Source: a virus. From it: a stretch of DNA of 21,850 nucleotides. The stretch lies in the IMG/VR virus record IMGVR_UViG_3300007345_000329, positions 1 to 21,850 of that record; one strand, written 5' to 3'. The notes beneath the pieces are model-generated. The model was not told the DNA's origin and did no database searches. It was given only the letters and a program-made list of their open reading frames with translations. Positions 5,734-11,679 of the stretch are shown piece by piece (position 1 is the first letter of the stretch; each line of letters begins with the position of its first letter). The position numbers and the translations under genes are program-made.

Positions 5734-6521
5734 TGAAATATATCAGATTTTACTTCGATCACTGGGCGTGCTCTACCCGGATGCTATCGCTCGAGGCTAA
5801 AGGCGCTTGGCTTGAGCTCATGGTAGCCATGAGCACTCAGAGAGAGCCCGGGAAGCTGGAAGCCAGTATTGACCAGATAGCTCGTTTATGGGGTGTCACG
5901 TGCTCACGAGCTGAAGAGCTGCTAAGTGATCTCGAGATGGCAAACGTGTGTGAGATCCGGCATGGGGAAAAGATTCAAGTGCAATGCCGAGAGCTGATCA
6001 AGTCAGCTAAGGATCACGACGAGTATGCCAAGAAACGCAGCGAGGCTGGGAGGATTGGTGGGCAAGCAAGTGCTAAAGCACGTGCTCAACGAATCGTTAA
6101 CGAATCGTCAACGATTGCTAAAGCAAACGTTAAGCAATCGTCAAGCAAGCGCTCAACGAATCGTCAAGCAAACGTCAACCATACTACTAAGCTACTAACT
6201 ACTAAGACTAATAAAGCTAATACTAGCTTAAAGGGGGCTCCTACTTTGGATGAGATAAAAGCTTTCTGCGCTTCGCGCTCTCTCCCCGAGTCACGAGCTG
6301 AAGCTTTCTTCAACTACTACGAGGGACACAACCTCTGGAGAAACAAAAACGGGGAACCAATCAAATGGTTCCACATGATTCAAAACTCACCATGGAACGA
6401 GGATAGACAAGACAATGGAAAAAACGGCTCAGGATCTGTTCGGGTCAATCGCAACTCAGGAACAGCAAATGACGGCGACTTCAGTGAATTCGCAAACGTG
6501 GGCAAAGTGGCTCGGGATTGA
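5733..6521 (+). CDS. Replisome organiser / replication initiator-like protein (DUF1376-like N-terminus)
   Basis: The product is 262 aa. The N-terminus (MKYIRFYFDHWACSTRMLSL, then EAKGAWLELMVAMSTQREPG and IDQIARLWGVTCSRAEELLSDLE) is the winged-helix-type start found in phage replication proteins of the DUF1376 kind. A KKRSEAGRIGGQASAKAR linker follows, then a Ser/Thr/Asn-rich stretch at about residues 119-165 that is encoded by the DNA repeats at 6088-6231. The C-terminal part ends with a replication-protein-like PIKWFHMIQNSPWNEDR. The next gene is a DnaC-like loader that starts inside this one. This matches the O-P order of lambdoid phages, where the origin lies within gene O. Start: the ATG shares a base with the upstream stop. 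Confidence 0.72.
   Translation: MKYIRFYFDHWACSTRMLSLEAKGAWLELMVAMSTQREPGKLEASIDQIARLWGVTCSRAEELLSDLEMANVCEIRHGEKIQVQCRELIKSAKDHDEYAKKRSEAGRIGGQASAKARAQRIVNESSTIAKANVKQSSSKRSTNRQANVNHTTKLLTTKTNKANTSLKGAPTLDEIKAFCASRSLPESRAEAFFNYYEGHNLWRNKNGEPIKWFHMIQNSPWNEDRQDNGKNGSGSVRVNRNSGTANDGDFSEFANVGKVARD
6088..6176 (+). repeat. 11-bp iteron array, candidate replication origin
   Basis: Eight near-identical 11-mers stand head to tail with starts at 6088, 6099, 6110, 6121, 6132, 6143, 6155 and 6166 (one 12-bp step). Examples are AACGAATCGTT, AACGAATCGTC, AAGCAATCGTC and AAGCAAACGTC; consensus about AASSAAWCGTC. Eleven is not a multiple of three, so the repeat is kept at DNA level and not as a peptide repeat. 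One copy per helical turn places all sites on the same face. Confidence 0.82.
6177..6231 (+). other. AT-rich tract next to iterons, possible unwinding element
   Basis: Directly after the iterons is an A/T-rich stretch with CTACTAA at 6184, 6192 and 6199, then ACTAATA and CTAATACTAG. On the opposite strand it contains spaced TAGTAG units, which resemble the TAG trinucleotides (DnaA-trio) of bacterial unwinding elements. The likeness is suggestive only. Confidence 0.5.
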
Positions 6522-7023
6522 GCTGGTTGACGACGAGGTTGAACGCATGGTCAAGGCAGCAGCAGAATGGGCGACAGCGATCAAAGAGGGCAAAAGCCCT
6601 CGATGGTTGGTCATGCTGGGCACATCTGGATGCGGCAAGACTCACATCGCTAAGCGGCTTTGGAAATGGCTTCAAGGTCATAGGGAAGACTTCAGCTCAC
6701 GAGCCGAATACCTACCTCGATGGATCTACTGGCCCGGGTTCATGGATAAAACCAAAACCGATACGAGCTGCTACGGAGTCCTCAACGACATGCCAAAGTG
6801 GAAATATCTGGTGCTCGATGATGTGCTGGCAGAACGGCAGTCAGACTGGACTGTAGAGAAACTGCACAACCTCATTGGACAGCGAGCACGCAAATGGACG
6901 ATCATCACAAGCAACCTCTCGATGATGGGCATGGCGAAACTGGACAAACGAATCGCCAGCCGAATGCTGAGAGACAAAAGCATCGTCACCGATGTGACCA
7001 CCACTGATTACAACCTCCGATGA
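6415..7023 (+). CDS. DnaC/IstB-like helicase loader ATPase
   Basis: This 202-aa AAA+ protein should load the replicative helicase at the phage origin. From the ATG at 6415, Walker A is GTSGCGKT (69-76), Walker B is YLVLDD (131-136), a sensor-1-like WTIITSN lies at about 161-167, and DKRIASRMLRD carries the likely arginine finger. The size and order fit DnaC/DnaI-type loaders. The ATG at 6415 gives a 107-bp overlap with the organiser gene; an ATG at 6469 after AGGA gives a 184-aa alternative that keeps all motifs. No DnaB-type helicase gene is seen, so the host helicase is probably used. The stop overlaps the next ATG. Confidence 0.85.
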   Translation: MEKTAQDLFGSIATQEQQMTATSVNSQTWAKWLGIELVDDEVERMVKAAAEWATAIKEGKSPRWLVMLGTSGCGKTHIAKRLWKWLQGHREDFSSRAEYLPRWIYWPGFMDKTKTDTSCYGVLNDMPKWKYLVLDDVLAERQSDWTVEKLHNLIGQRARKWTIITSNLSMMGMAKLDKRIASRMLRDKSIVTDVTTTDYNLR

Positions 7024-7280
7024 AAGACACAGTCCTCCTCAATGGAATCGAACGACCAATCCTCTCAGCTGAAGAGGCTTCACGAGCTGGATACCGAGCA
7101 TTCACCTACGGCTACAACCCGGAGGTAGAGCTCTGGATGATGCACAACGTGGCCAAGGATCTGGACGAACAAGGCGATGGGCTCTGCTGCGTCGAAGTCA
7201 TCAATCGCCGCTCTCCAAACTTCCTATGGCTAGAGATCTGGAGGAGGACTTATCAGAAACGCATCAAATCTTGCGTGTAA
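7020..7280 (+). CDS. Unknown protein (86 aa) after helicase loader
   Basis: The frame begins MKDTVLLNGIERPILSAEEA and is mixed alpha/beta with aromatic residues (YGYNPEVELWMM, FLWLEIWRRTYQKR). It has no membrane segment and no metal motif. The ATGA junction with the helicase loader shows it belongs to the same transcript. I do not recognise a family. It is the last gene before a short spacer that leads into the terminase gene. Confidence 0.6.
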   Translation: MKDTVLLNGIERPILSAEEASRAGYRAFTYGYNPEVELWMMHNVAKDLDEQGDGLCCVEVINRRSPNFLWLEIWRRTYQKRIKSCV

Positions 7281-7305
7281 CTGTGTTTAACAATGGAGAT
7301 GATAG

Positions 7306-7368
7306 ATGATAAGGTTTGAACATAAAAATGCGTTAGAAGGCATTCTGGAGCGTTTAAAGGGCATATGA
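7306..7368 (+). CDS. Possible 20-aa micro-ORF coupled to terS
   Basis: GGAG at 7295-7298 precedes an ATG at 7306. The short frame encodes a Lys/Leu-rich helical peptide (ALEGILERLKGI at the end), and its TGA lies in the start of the small terminase gene (ATGA at 7365-7368). The spacing and junction match the true genes of this operon, but the length makes it uncertain. It may serve translational coupling. Confidence 0.35.
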   Translation: MIRFEHKNALEGILERLKGI

Positions 7369-7997
7369 GCAAGAAGACTACAGGCAAAGAACTGGAGAAG
7401 CCGTCAGCTCAAGGGACAATTGAGGCTTTAAGGCCATACATGACCATGATTGAGGGCATGTGTCCTCAGTCAGCCATCGACGCAACGAAGAGAGGAGTCA
7501 CGGCCAATGATAAATACACTCGAGACAATGTGCTGATGATCCTACGGCTGATTGCTGGAGGATACAGCCAACAGGACGCGAGCAATCTTGTCGGAGTGAC
7601 GCCGAGCACGCTCTCGAAATGGAAGCAAAAACATCAGGACTTTGAGGAAGCGTGCGAACAGGTCAAGAGTGTGAACATCTCCATGTACCTCAACGTGATA
7701 CACAAAGGGATGGAGAGAGATCCTAAGCTGGCTTTGGCTATGCTGGAGAGGGTTCATCCGAAGCAATACGCCCAGACGAAGAGGGTGGAAGGAACTATGT
7801 CTCACGCTCATGAACACGGACCGTCCAAGCTACTGCTCCAGCTCCACGAGGAACGAAAAGCCCTCGATTCTAAGCAGACAACTGATGTGCTATCAGACGC
7901 TAAGGTCGTTGAGCCTATTGATGCTGAGGAACTTAGCGATAACTGTACCCAGAACACAGCTGATGGGGGTGGTGGGGAGGGGTCCAGCCCCATTTGA
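7365..7997 (+). CDS. terS: Small terminase subunit-like DNA-binding protein
   Basis: The product is 210 aa. The N-terminal half holds a helix-turn-helix: VLMILRLIAGGYSQQDASNL, then VGVTPSTLSKWKQKHQDF. It is followed by helices YLNVIHKGMERDPKLALAML and ERVHPKQYAQTKRVEG. The last part, 'W/MLERxxPxxYA' after a helix-turn-helix, is typical of phage small terminase subunits, which recognise packaging sites and assemble into rings. The C-terminal 60 residues are acidic and low in complexity, ending in a Gly-rich tail whose DNA forms the 5' arm of the terminator. Unusually it is about 3.7 kb from the large subunit. A phage regulator with the same fold is the alternative. Confidence 0.68.
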   Translation: MSKKTTGKELEKPSAQGTIEALRPYMTMIEGMCPQSAIDATKRGVTANDKYTRDNVLMILRLIAGGYSQQDASNLVGVTPSTLSKWKQKHQDFEEACEQVKSVNISMYLNVIHKGMERDPKLALAMLERVHPKQYAQTKRVEGTMSHAHEHGPSKLLLQLHEERKALDSKQTTDVLSDAKVVEPIDAEELSDNCTQNTADGGGGEGSSPI

Positions 7998-8031
7998 GTC
8001 AGCAACAATCCAACACCCCCACCCCCTTTTT
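7965..8031 (+). terminator. Putative terminator from G-run/C-run pairing after terS
   Basis: GGGGGTGG (7965-7972, inside the last codons of terS) can pair with CCACCCCC (8019-8026), which is followed by TTTTT (8027-8031). The loop is long, with an inner GGGG/CCCC hairpin at 7979-7991. G runs and C runs give several alternative pairings. Confidence 0.45.
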
Positions 8032-8041
8032 AACCTCGCGT

Positions 8042-8155
8042 ATGAGAATCCTATTAGCCCTTTTCCTCACCGGCTGTGCCACTGAGCCTCCGTTCAAGAT
8101 CTTACTAAGTGATCCTAACTACATGCTGGTGGAGATCCCAGCTCGTGAGCATTGA
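8042..8155 (+). CDS. Tiny lipoprotein (37 aa)
   Basis: The frame starts MRILLALFLTGCATEPPF. It has a one-Arg n-region, a short hydrophobic core and a clear type II signal peptidase lipobox LTGC with Cys12, leaving a mature lipid-anchored peptide of 26 residues with PP near its start. In T7-like genomes the small lipoprotein Rz1 lies between the small and large terminase genes, which is this position. No Rz partner frame is visible here, so a superinfection-exclusion lipoprotein is equally possible. It has no Shine-Dalgarno sequence and follows a terminator, so expression is uncertain. Its stop lies 2 bp before the next ATG. Confidence 0.6.
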   Translation: MRILLALFLTGCATEPPFKILLSDPNYMLVEIPAREH

Positions 8156-8157
8156 CC

Positions 8158-8391
8158 ATGGAAACAACGATCAATCTTAGGGCCCTCGGCTGGAAAGTCG
8201 TCTTGGACGAGCTCCCTACCTCCGGAGAGGACTTCTGGGGGCTCGGTATCAGCGGGATCCCTCAACGGCTCAAGAGGCATGAGGTGTTGCACCCTCACGA
8301 TGAGGGCTTTGACAACTGGAAGAATGCTTGGTGGTGGATCGAGGCTAACCCGGAGACAGACACTCCGTATGGGCCTCCCGAGGTTGTGTAG
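8158..8391 (+). CDS. Unknown protein (77 aa), Trp-rich
   Basis: The product begins METTINLRALGWKVVLDELP and contains WKNAWWWIEANPE near its C-terminus, with many Gly/Pro residues. No signal peptide, membrane segment or metal site is evident. An in-frame TTG two codons upstream is possible but less likely than the ATG at 8158, which lies 2 bp after the lipoprotein stop. The tight spacing suggests a shared transcript with the lipoprotein. I do not recognise it. Confidence 0.55.
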   Translation: METTINLRALGWKVVLDELPTSGEDFWGLGISGIPQRLKRHEVLHPHDEGFDNWKNAWWWIEANPETDTPYGPPEVV

Positions 8392-8402
8392 AGAGAATTT
8401 AT

Positions 8403-8475
8403 TGCACTCCGTGTGGTGTCTGGGGAGAGCCCAGAACGGGTTTAGCGGAATAGCCTATAGAATCAAAGGAGTGCA
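8403..8475 (+). ncRNA. Possible structured RNA element
   Basis: An 8-bp outer stem TGCACTCC (8403-8410) / GGAGTGCA (8468-8475) encloses a hairpin CTGGG-GAGAG-CCCAG (8420-8434) and about 30 further bases, and is followed by TCCCTTTT. The pairing is perfect. It could be the closed form of a cis-regulatory RNA or a weak terminator for the gene upstream. I do not match it to a known RNA family. Confidence 0.35.
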
Positions 8476-8557
8476 TCCCTTTTAATAATATATAACTACT
8501 ACTATATAGCTAATCTAATATTAATATGAACTATAATAATACTATAAATATAAGGGG
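8476..8557 (+). other. AT-rich non-coding tract
   Basis: About 80 bp almost free of G and C, with CTACTACTA at 8496-8504, TATAAT at 8532-8537 and TATAAATA at 8543-8550. A promoter here is plausible: TATAAT is present but no good -35 lies 17 bp upstream. Unwinding of an origin is an alternative, given the direct repeats next to it. Confidence 0.5.
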
Positions 8558-8562
8558 ACGGG

Positions 8563-8667
8563 GCGACCAAACTGCAGAGGTAGTGCGACGAAACTGCAGA
8601 GGTAATACGACGAAACTGCAGAGGTGCAAATGAAGACGGCTATGAGAAGCGACGAAACTGCAGAGGT
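8563..8667 (+). repeat. Four 19-bp direct repeats, mostly 22-bp phased
   Basis: GCGACGAAACTGCAGAGGT occurs at 8585-8603 and 8649-8667, with one-base variants at 8563-8581 and 8607-8625. The first three start 22 bp apart (two helical turns) and the fourth is 42 bp on. Each contains CTGCAG. The spacing is like plasmid iterons or repeated operator sites. Copies 3 and 4 end in GAGGT, 4 and 3 nt before ATG codons, so they could also serve as ribosome binding sites. Confidence 0.85.
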
Positions 8668-8686
8668 GCAATGGAGATACTGATTT

Positions 8687-8968
8687 ATGAAACCAACAGT
8701 AAGAGATTGTGTAGCGTGCGGTTCCCCGGCTCGTGTGGTCCTCAAGGGGCGCGTTGAGTGTCGGAACCCATCATGTCAGATGCTCGGTCCTAAGAAAGAC
8801 CGTGACGCATCCAAATGGAATAAGTTGCCTCGCCGTGAGCAAGGCAGAGCAGCTCGTAAAACGCCACCATGGCAACGAAAGGACAAAACCAAGCTTGAGG
8901 CTCAGCCCTCGGCTAACGTAAGGCAGAGTGATGATAAAGATCGAGGTGAAGATCAAAGAGGGGAATGA
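8687..8968 (+). CDS. Lar-like zinc-ribbon protein (possible restriction alleviation)
   Basis: This 93-aa protein starts with CVACGSPARVVLKGRVECRN and PSCQMLGP, then ASKWNKL. Cys8, Cys11, Cys25 and Cys30 form a zinc site. The order C-x-x-C-G-S, V-x-C, C, G-P and W-N is that of Lar-type restriction-alleviation proteins carried by many phages. The basic/acidic tail (PPWQRKDKTKLEAQ onward) is low in complexity. GGAG at 8673-8676 precedes the start. It stands downstream of the repeat cluster and is the first gene of the block that leads to the glycan cassette. The family is fairly clear; the anti-restriction activity is inferred, since Lar-like proteins differ in function. Confidence 0.7.
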   Translation: MKPTVRDCVACGSPARVVLKGRVECRNPSCQMLGPKKDRDASKWNKLPRREQGRAARKTPPWQRKDKTKLEAQPSANVRQSDDKDRGEDQRGE

Positions 8969-9137
8969 CGGAGTGATCATCAGCCGCAAGGTGATGTCCC
9001 TCGATGGAACCGAGGCTGAGGACATGTTTGCCAGCAGCATCGCCGGGTTGGTCGATGAGGTGATGGACAATGTTGAAGCCGAGATCGAGGAAGAGGAAGA
9101 CGATGGCTTCGATTTTAAGGCATTTAAGAGGAACTGA
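8931..9137 (+). CDS. Unknown small acidic protein (68 aa)
   Basis: The start MIKIEVKIKEGNDGVIISRK looks like two beta strands. It is followed by a helix and a very acidic stretch (EAEIEEEEDD) and a basic end FKAFKRN. The ATG at 8931 has AAGG about 6 nt ahead; a GTG one codon upstream is also open. It overlaps the Lar-like gene by 38 bp. The acidic profile resembles DNA mimics or small phage regulators, but I do not recognise it. Confidence 0.55.
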   Translation: MIKIEVKIKEGNDGVIISRKVMSLDGTEAEDMFASSIAGLVDEVMDNVEAEIEEEEDDGFDFKAFKRN

Positions 9138-9150
9138 AACACCAGAGCCG

Positions 9151-10188
9151 ATGAGACTCATTATTCGCGGTCAGCTGGCCGATAACAGCTCCTATGATTT
9201 TCACTCACGGATAATCATCGATGGGCTCGTTGACCGTGGTTGGGATGTGTGCGTCATCCCATACAACTTGGACGCTTGGTCGCGTCTGCCCGAGCGGTAT
9301 GAGCGTCTTGTCAGTAGGCAACCCAAGTGGGACGCTCCTACCCTCATTATTCATCCACCCAAGCAAGCCCCGGACGATCCCAGCCGCACGATCTACTCGA
9401 CGATGTGGGAGACCACTCGAATCCCTCAAGGCTGGATACGTAACCTTAACAGCTCGCGAGCCGTCATCGTGCCGAGCAATCCCAATATCATGACGTTCAG
9501 TGCTCAAGGTGTAACGACATCGATGCACTGCGTGCCATTTGGGATTGATACAGAGACGTTCACTCCCGGGCCATTTACAGCTCGTGAGAAAGTTGTGTTT
9601 GGCACGAGCGGTATCAGCCGTCATGGCTGGCCCAGAAAGGGCTTTGACGAGGTCGTTGAGGCGTTCCTCCGGGCGTTCCCTAATGGCGACGAGAATGTAG
9701 AGCTCAGGATCAAGTGTTACCCGAAAGACCCGATCCCGGCATGGACAGATAAGCGGATTGTCTGTGATCAAGGCGAGTGGCCCAAAGAGGAGCTGTGTGG
9801 GTGGTATCAGTCCATTGACTGCTACGTGTCGATGAGTAAGGGCGAGGGCTTCGGGCTCATGCCGCTCGAGTGCATGGCCGCTGGTCGCCCCAGTGTGCTG
9901 CCAGCTTGGTTTGGCCCGGAGGCATACGCTAAGGACAGCAACTCATTTCTAGTGGATTACAAGCTTGTCCCGGCAACCAACTACTACGAGGGGCAAGGGC
10001 TATGGTGTGATCCCAGCGTGGAGAGCTGCGCGAAGATCATGGCTCAGCTGGCTAAACGTCCGGAGATGATTTACGCCAAAGCAAAGGTCGCTGCCACTGA
10101 CGCACACAAGTTCACTTACGACAAAATGGTTCAAGGATACGTCGATGTCATCAACCAGTATTTCGGAGTTCACCCGTATGGGTATTAG
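9151..10188 (+). CDS. GT4-family glycosyltransferase
   Basis: This 345-aa protein should transfer a sugar from a nucleotide donor in the cytoplasm. The N-terminal Rossmann half begins MRLIIRGQLADNSSYDFHSR and includes YSTMWETTRIPQGWI and VPSNPN. The C-terminal half shows VVFGTSGISRHGWPRKGFDEVVEA and the family signature E-x7-E (E232 in GEGFGLMPLE, E240), which binds the donor ribose/phosphate. The frame is open upstream, but the ATG at 9151 begins the fold and lies 13 bp after the previous stop. It overlaps the methyltransferase gene by 11 bp. Together with the next two genes it forms a glycan cassette set between the terminase genes. Confidence 0.85.
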   Translation: MRLIIRGQLADNSSYDFHSRIIIDGLVDRGWDVCVIPYNLDAWSRLPERYERLVSRQPKWDAPTLIIHPPKQAPDDPSRTIYSTMWETTRIPQGWIRNLNSSRAVIVPSNPNIMTFSAQGVTTSMHCVPFGIDTETFTPGPFTAREKVVFGTSGISRHGWPRKGFDEVVEAFLRAFPNGDENVELRIKCYPKDPIPAWTDKRIVCDQGEWPKEELCGWYQSIDCYVSMSKGEGFGLMPLECMAAGRPSVLPAWFGPEAYAKDSNSFLVDYKLVPATNYYEGQGLWCDPSVESCAKIMAQLAKRPEMIYAKAKVAATDAHKFTYDKMVQGYVDVINQYFGVHPYGY

Positions 10189-10837
10189 CCTACCAGTGTT
10201 TAGAGAGGGCACGTGGGATGACGGTATCTGGGGAGAGGCCCGGACATACCGTGTGCGCGACTTCAAGGGAAAGGTTGTCGTGGATCTGGGAGCCCACATT
10301 GGTGGCTTCACGACCATGGCAGCTGACGGTGGAGCCAAGCGCGTTTATGCCTACGAAGCGTGGAAAGAGAACTTTAAAATTCTCCAGAGCAACGTCGATG
10401 GCTACGAAAACGTGGAGGCCCACAACTGCGCGGTATGGAAGAGTAATAGCCCGGTTAAGAACGTCTACTTCCATGATGACTTCGACCAATCCAACACGGG
10501 AGGCGGTGGAGTGTTTGAGGCGACCGGACAAGGGCTTGAAGTCCGTTGCATGGGCTTGGATGACATCATCAGAGACACTGGCTTCATTGATATTCTAAAG
10601 ATCGATATTGAATCTTCAGAGTTCCCGGTGCTGTTTACCTCAGCTCGTCTGCACATGGTCCGGGCCATCATAGGCGAGTATCACCACGGTCGATCAGACC
10701 GCTTTGAGGACATAGGAGGACGCCACTGGGAATACAACATGGATTCACTGAAACTGTTTCTCGAGGGACACGGCTTTCATGTGGCAGTTGAGAAGTTCAG
10801 CGACGACTTAGGAAAGTTCGCAGCCTTTCGGATATGA
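10178..10837 (+). CDS. FkbM-family SAM methyltransferase
   Basis: This 219-aa protein is likely to O-methylate a sugar. GKVVVDLGAHIGGFT (residues 31-45) is the S-adenosylmethionine-binding motif I, RVYAYEAWKENFKIL supplies the acidic ribose-binding residue, and GFIDILKIDIESSEFPVL at about 135-152 is the FkbM hallmark. The length is normal for the family. The ATG at 10178 begins the fold and overlaps the glycosyltransferase stop; an in-frame ATG at 10145 would overlap more. Its stop overlaps the next start by an ATGA junction. Methylation often caps a glycan, which fits a decoration pathway with the two flanking transferases. Confidence 0.82.
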   Translation: MGISLPVFREGTWDDGIWGEARTYRVRDFKGKVVVDLGAHIGGFTTMAADGGAKRVYAYEAWKENFKILQSNVDGYENVEAHNCAVWKSNSPVKNVYFHDDFDQSNTGGGGVFEATGQGLEVRCMGLDDIIRDTGFIDILKIDIESSEFPVLFTSARLHMVRAIIGEYHHGRSDRFEDIGGRHWEYNMDSLKLFLEGHGFHVAVEKFSDDLGKFAAFRI

Positions 10838-11679
10838 GGGTAGCATTCGTAGACACAAACTACGATTGGCATCAGCGAGACAACGTGATGTGGCAGAGCC
10901 TGATTAGGCTTAGGGAAAACGTCACGTTAGACAACATCAACCCAGACCTTGTAGTTACAAAAGCGTTTGGTAACGGCTCGTCTCACGAGCTGTATGACTG
11001 CGCGAAGTGGTTCTTCACTATCGAGAGCCCGTGCCCAACACACCCGAAGTTGGATTTCAGTTTTACTCACGACGAGGACTCAGACACCAATTCGTATTTC
11101 CCGTGCTACTACTCATGGGTTGATTGGTTCAACGAGGCCATGCGTGTCTATCCTCAGTTTCTAATTCCTCCCAAGCTGCTGACTGAGCAGATCCCGGTAA
11201 GGCGACCAAGGCGAAAGTCGTTCACGGCTTTCTGGACAGCTGGTGGTCCGTTTCGAGATGTGTTTCCACAAAAGCTCGAGGCCATGGGCTTTGCGACCGA
11301 AAGGCATGGCAACTTGTTTGGGAAGCCTTACGTCAACTCCAAGATGAAGTGGCTGACCATGCTCGATACTAAATACAATCTCGCGTTTGAGAACCGGCTG
11401 TATCCCGGGTATCACACCGAGAAAGTGGTCGAAGCCAAAGCGGCTGGGACAATTCCAATTTACTACGGCGATCTGGGCATGAAAAACCTCAACTCTGAGG
11501 CGTGCCTAAACATCGCGGAGTATGACTATCTCGATGAGGCACTGGATGCGGTAGCGGATCTGGTCCACGACGAGCACGTGCAACAAACGATAACCGAGAC
11601 CCCACTGTTCATTAATCCACCCACCATCGACACTGTGTTAGCTCAGGTCGAGAGAGGGTTGTTGAGAGTTGGTCTGTAA
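10834..11679 (+). CDS. GT10 (fucosyltransferase-like) glycosyltransferase
   Basis: The product is 281 aa. The C-terminal part has LAFENRLYPGYHTEKVVEAK and then AAGTIPIYYGD, matching the GT10 alpha-1,3/1,4-fucosyltransferase signature 'FEN....dY.TEK....l.aG.vPI.yG'. F185-E186-N187 and T195-E196-K197 are the GDP-sugar-binding elements. The N-terminal acceptor domain (WHQRDNVMWQSLI, FFTIESPCPTHP) is less conserved. The actual donor need not be GDP-fucose. The start is ATGA-coupled to the methyltransferase, and the stop shares its last base with the large terminase ATG (11679), so the cassette is locked into the late operon. Confidence 0.8.
   Translation: MRVAFVDTNYDWHQRDNVMWQSLIRLRENVTLDNINPDLVVTKAFGNGSSHELYDCAKWFFTIESPCPTHPKLDFSFTHDEDSDTNSYFPCYYSWVDWFNEAMRVYPQFLIPPKLLTEQIPVRRPRRKSFTAFWTAGGPFRDVFPQKLEAMGFATERHGNLFGKPYVNSKMKWLTMLDTKYNLAFENRLYPGYHTEKVVEAKAAGTIPIYYGDLGMKNLNSEACLNIAEYDYLDEALDAVADLVHDEHVQQTITETPLFINPPTIDTVLAQVERGLLRVGL

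Noticed and set aside
6088-6176. Protein-level repeat in the organiser
   Set aside because: The 11-bp period cycles through all three frames, so the peptide is not periodic; the repeat is a DNA feature.
8543-8550. T4-type late promoter TATAAATA
   Set aside because: One match in an AT-only tract is expected by chance, and no T4-like late sigma factor is visible.
8563-8667. CRISPR array
   Set aside because: Only four repeats of 19 bp with 3-bp and 23-bp gaps; there are no spacers of normal size and no cas genes.
9205-9771. Minus-strand frame of 188 aa opposite the GT4 gene
   Set aside because: The plus frame has clear glycosyltransferase motifs; the antisense frame matches nothing and has no start signal.
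4775-11679. Hypermodified, glycosylated phage DNA (dNMP kinase plus glycosyltransferases)
   Set aside because: No thymidylate-synthase-like hydroxymethylase or other base-modifying enzyme is visible, and GT4/GT10/FkbM are typical of glycan, not DNA, modification.
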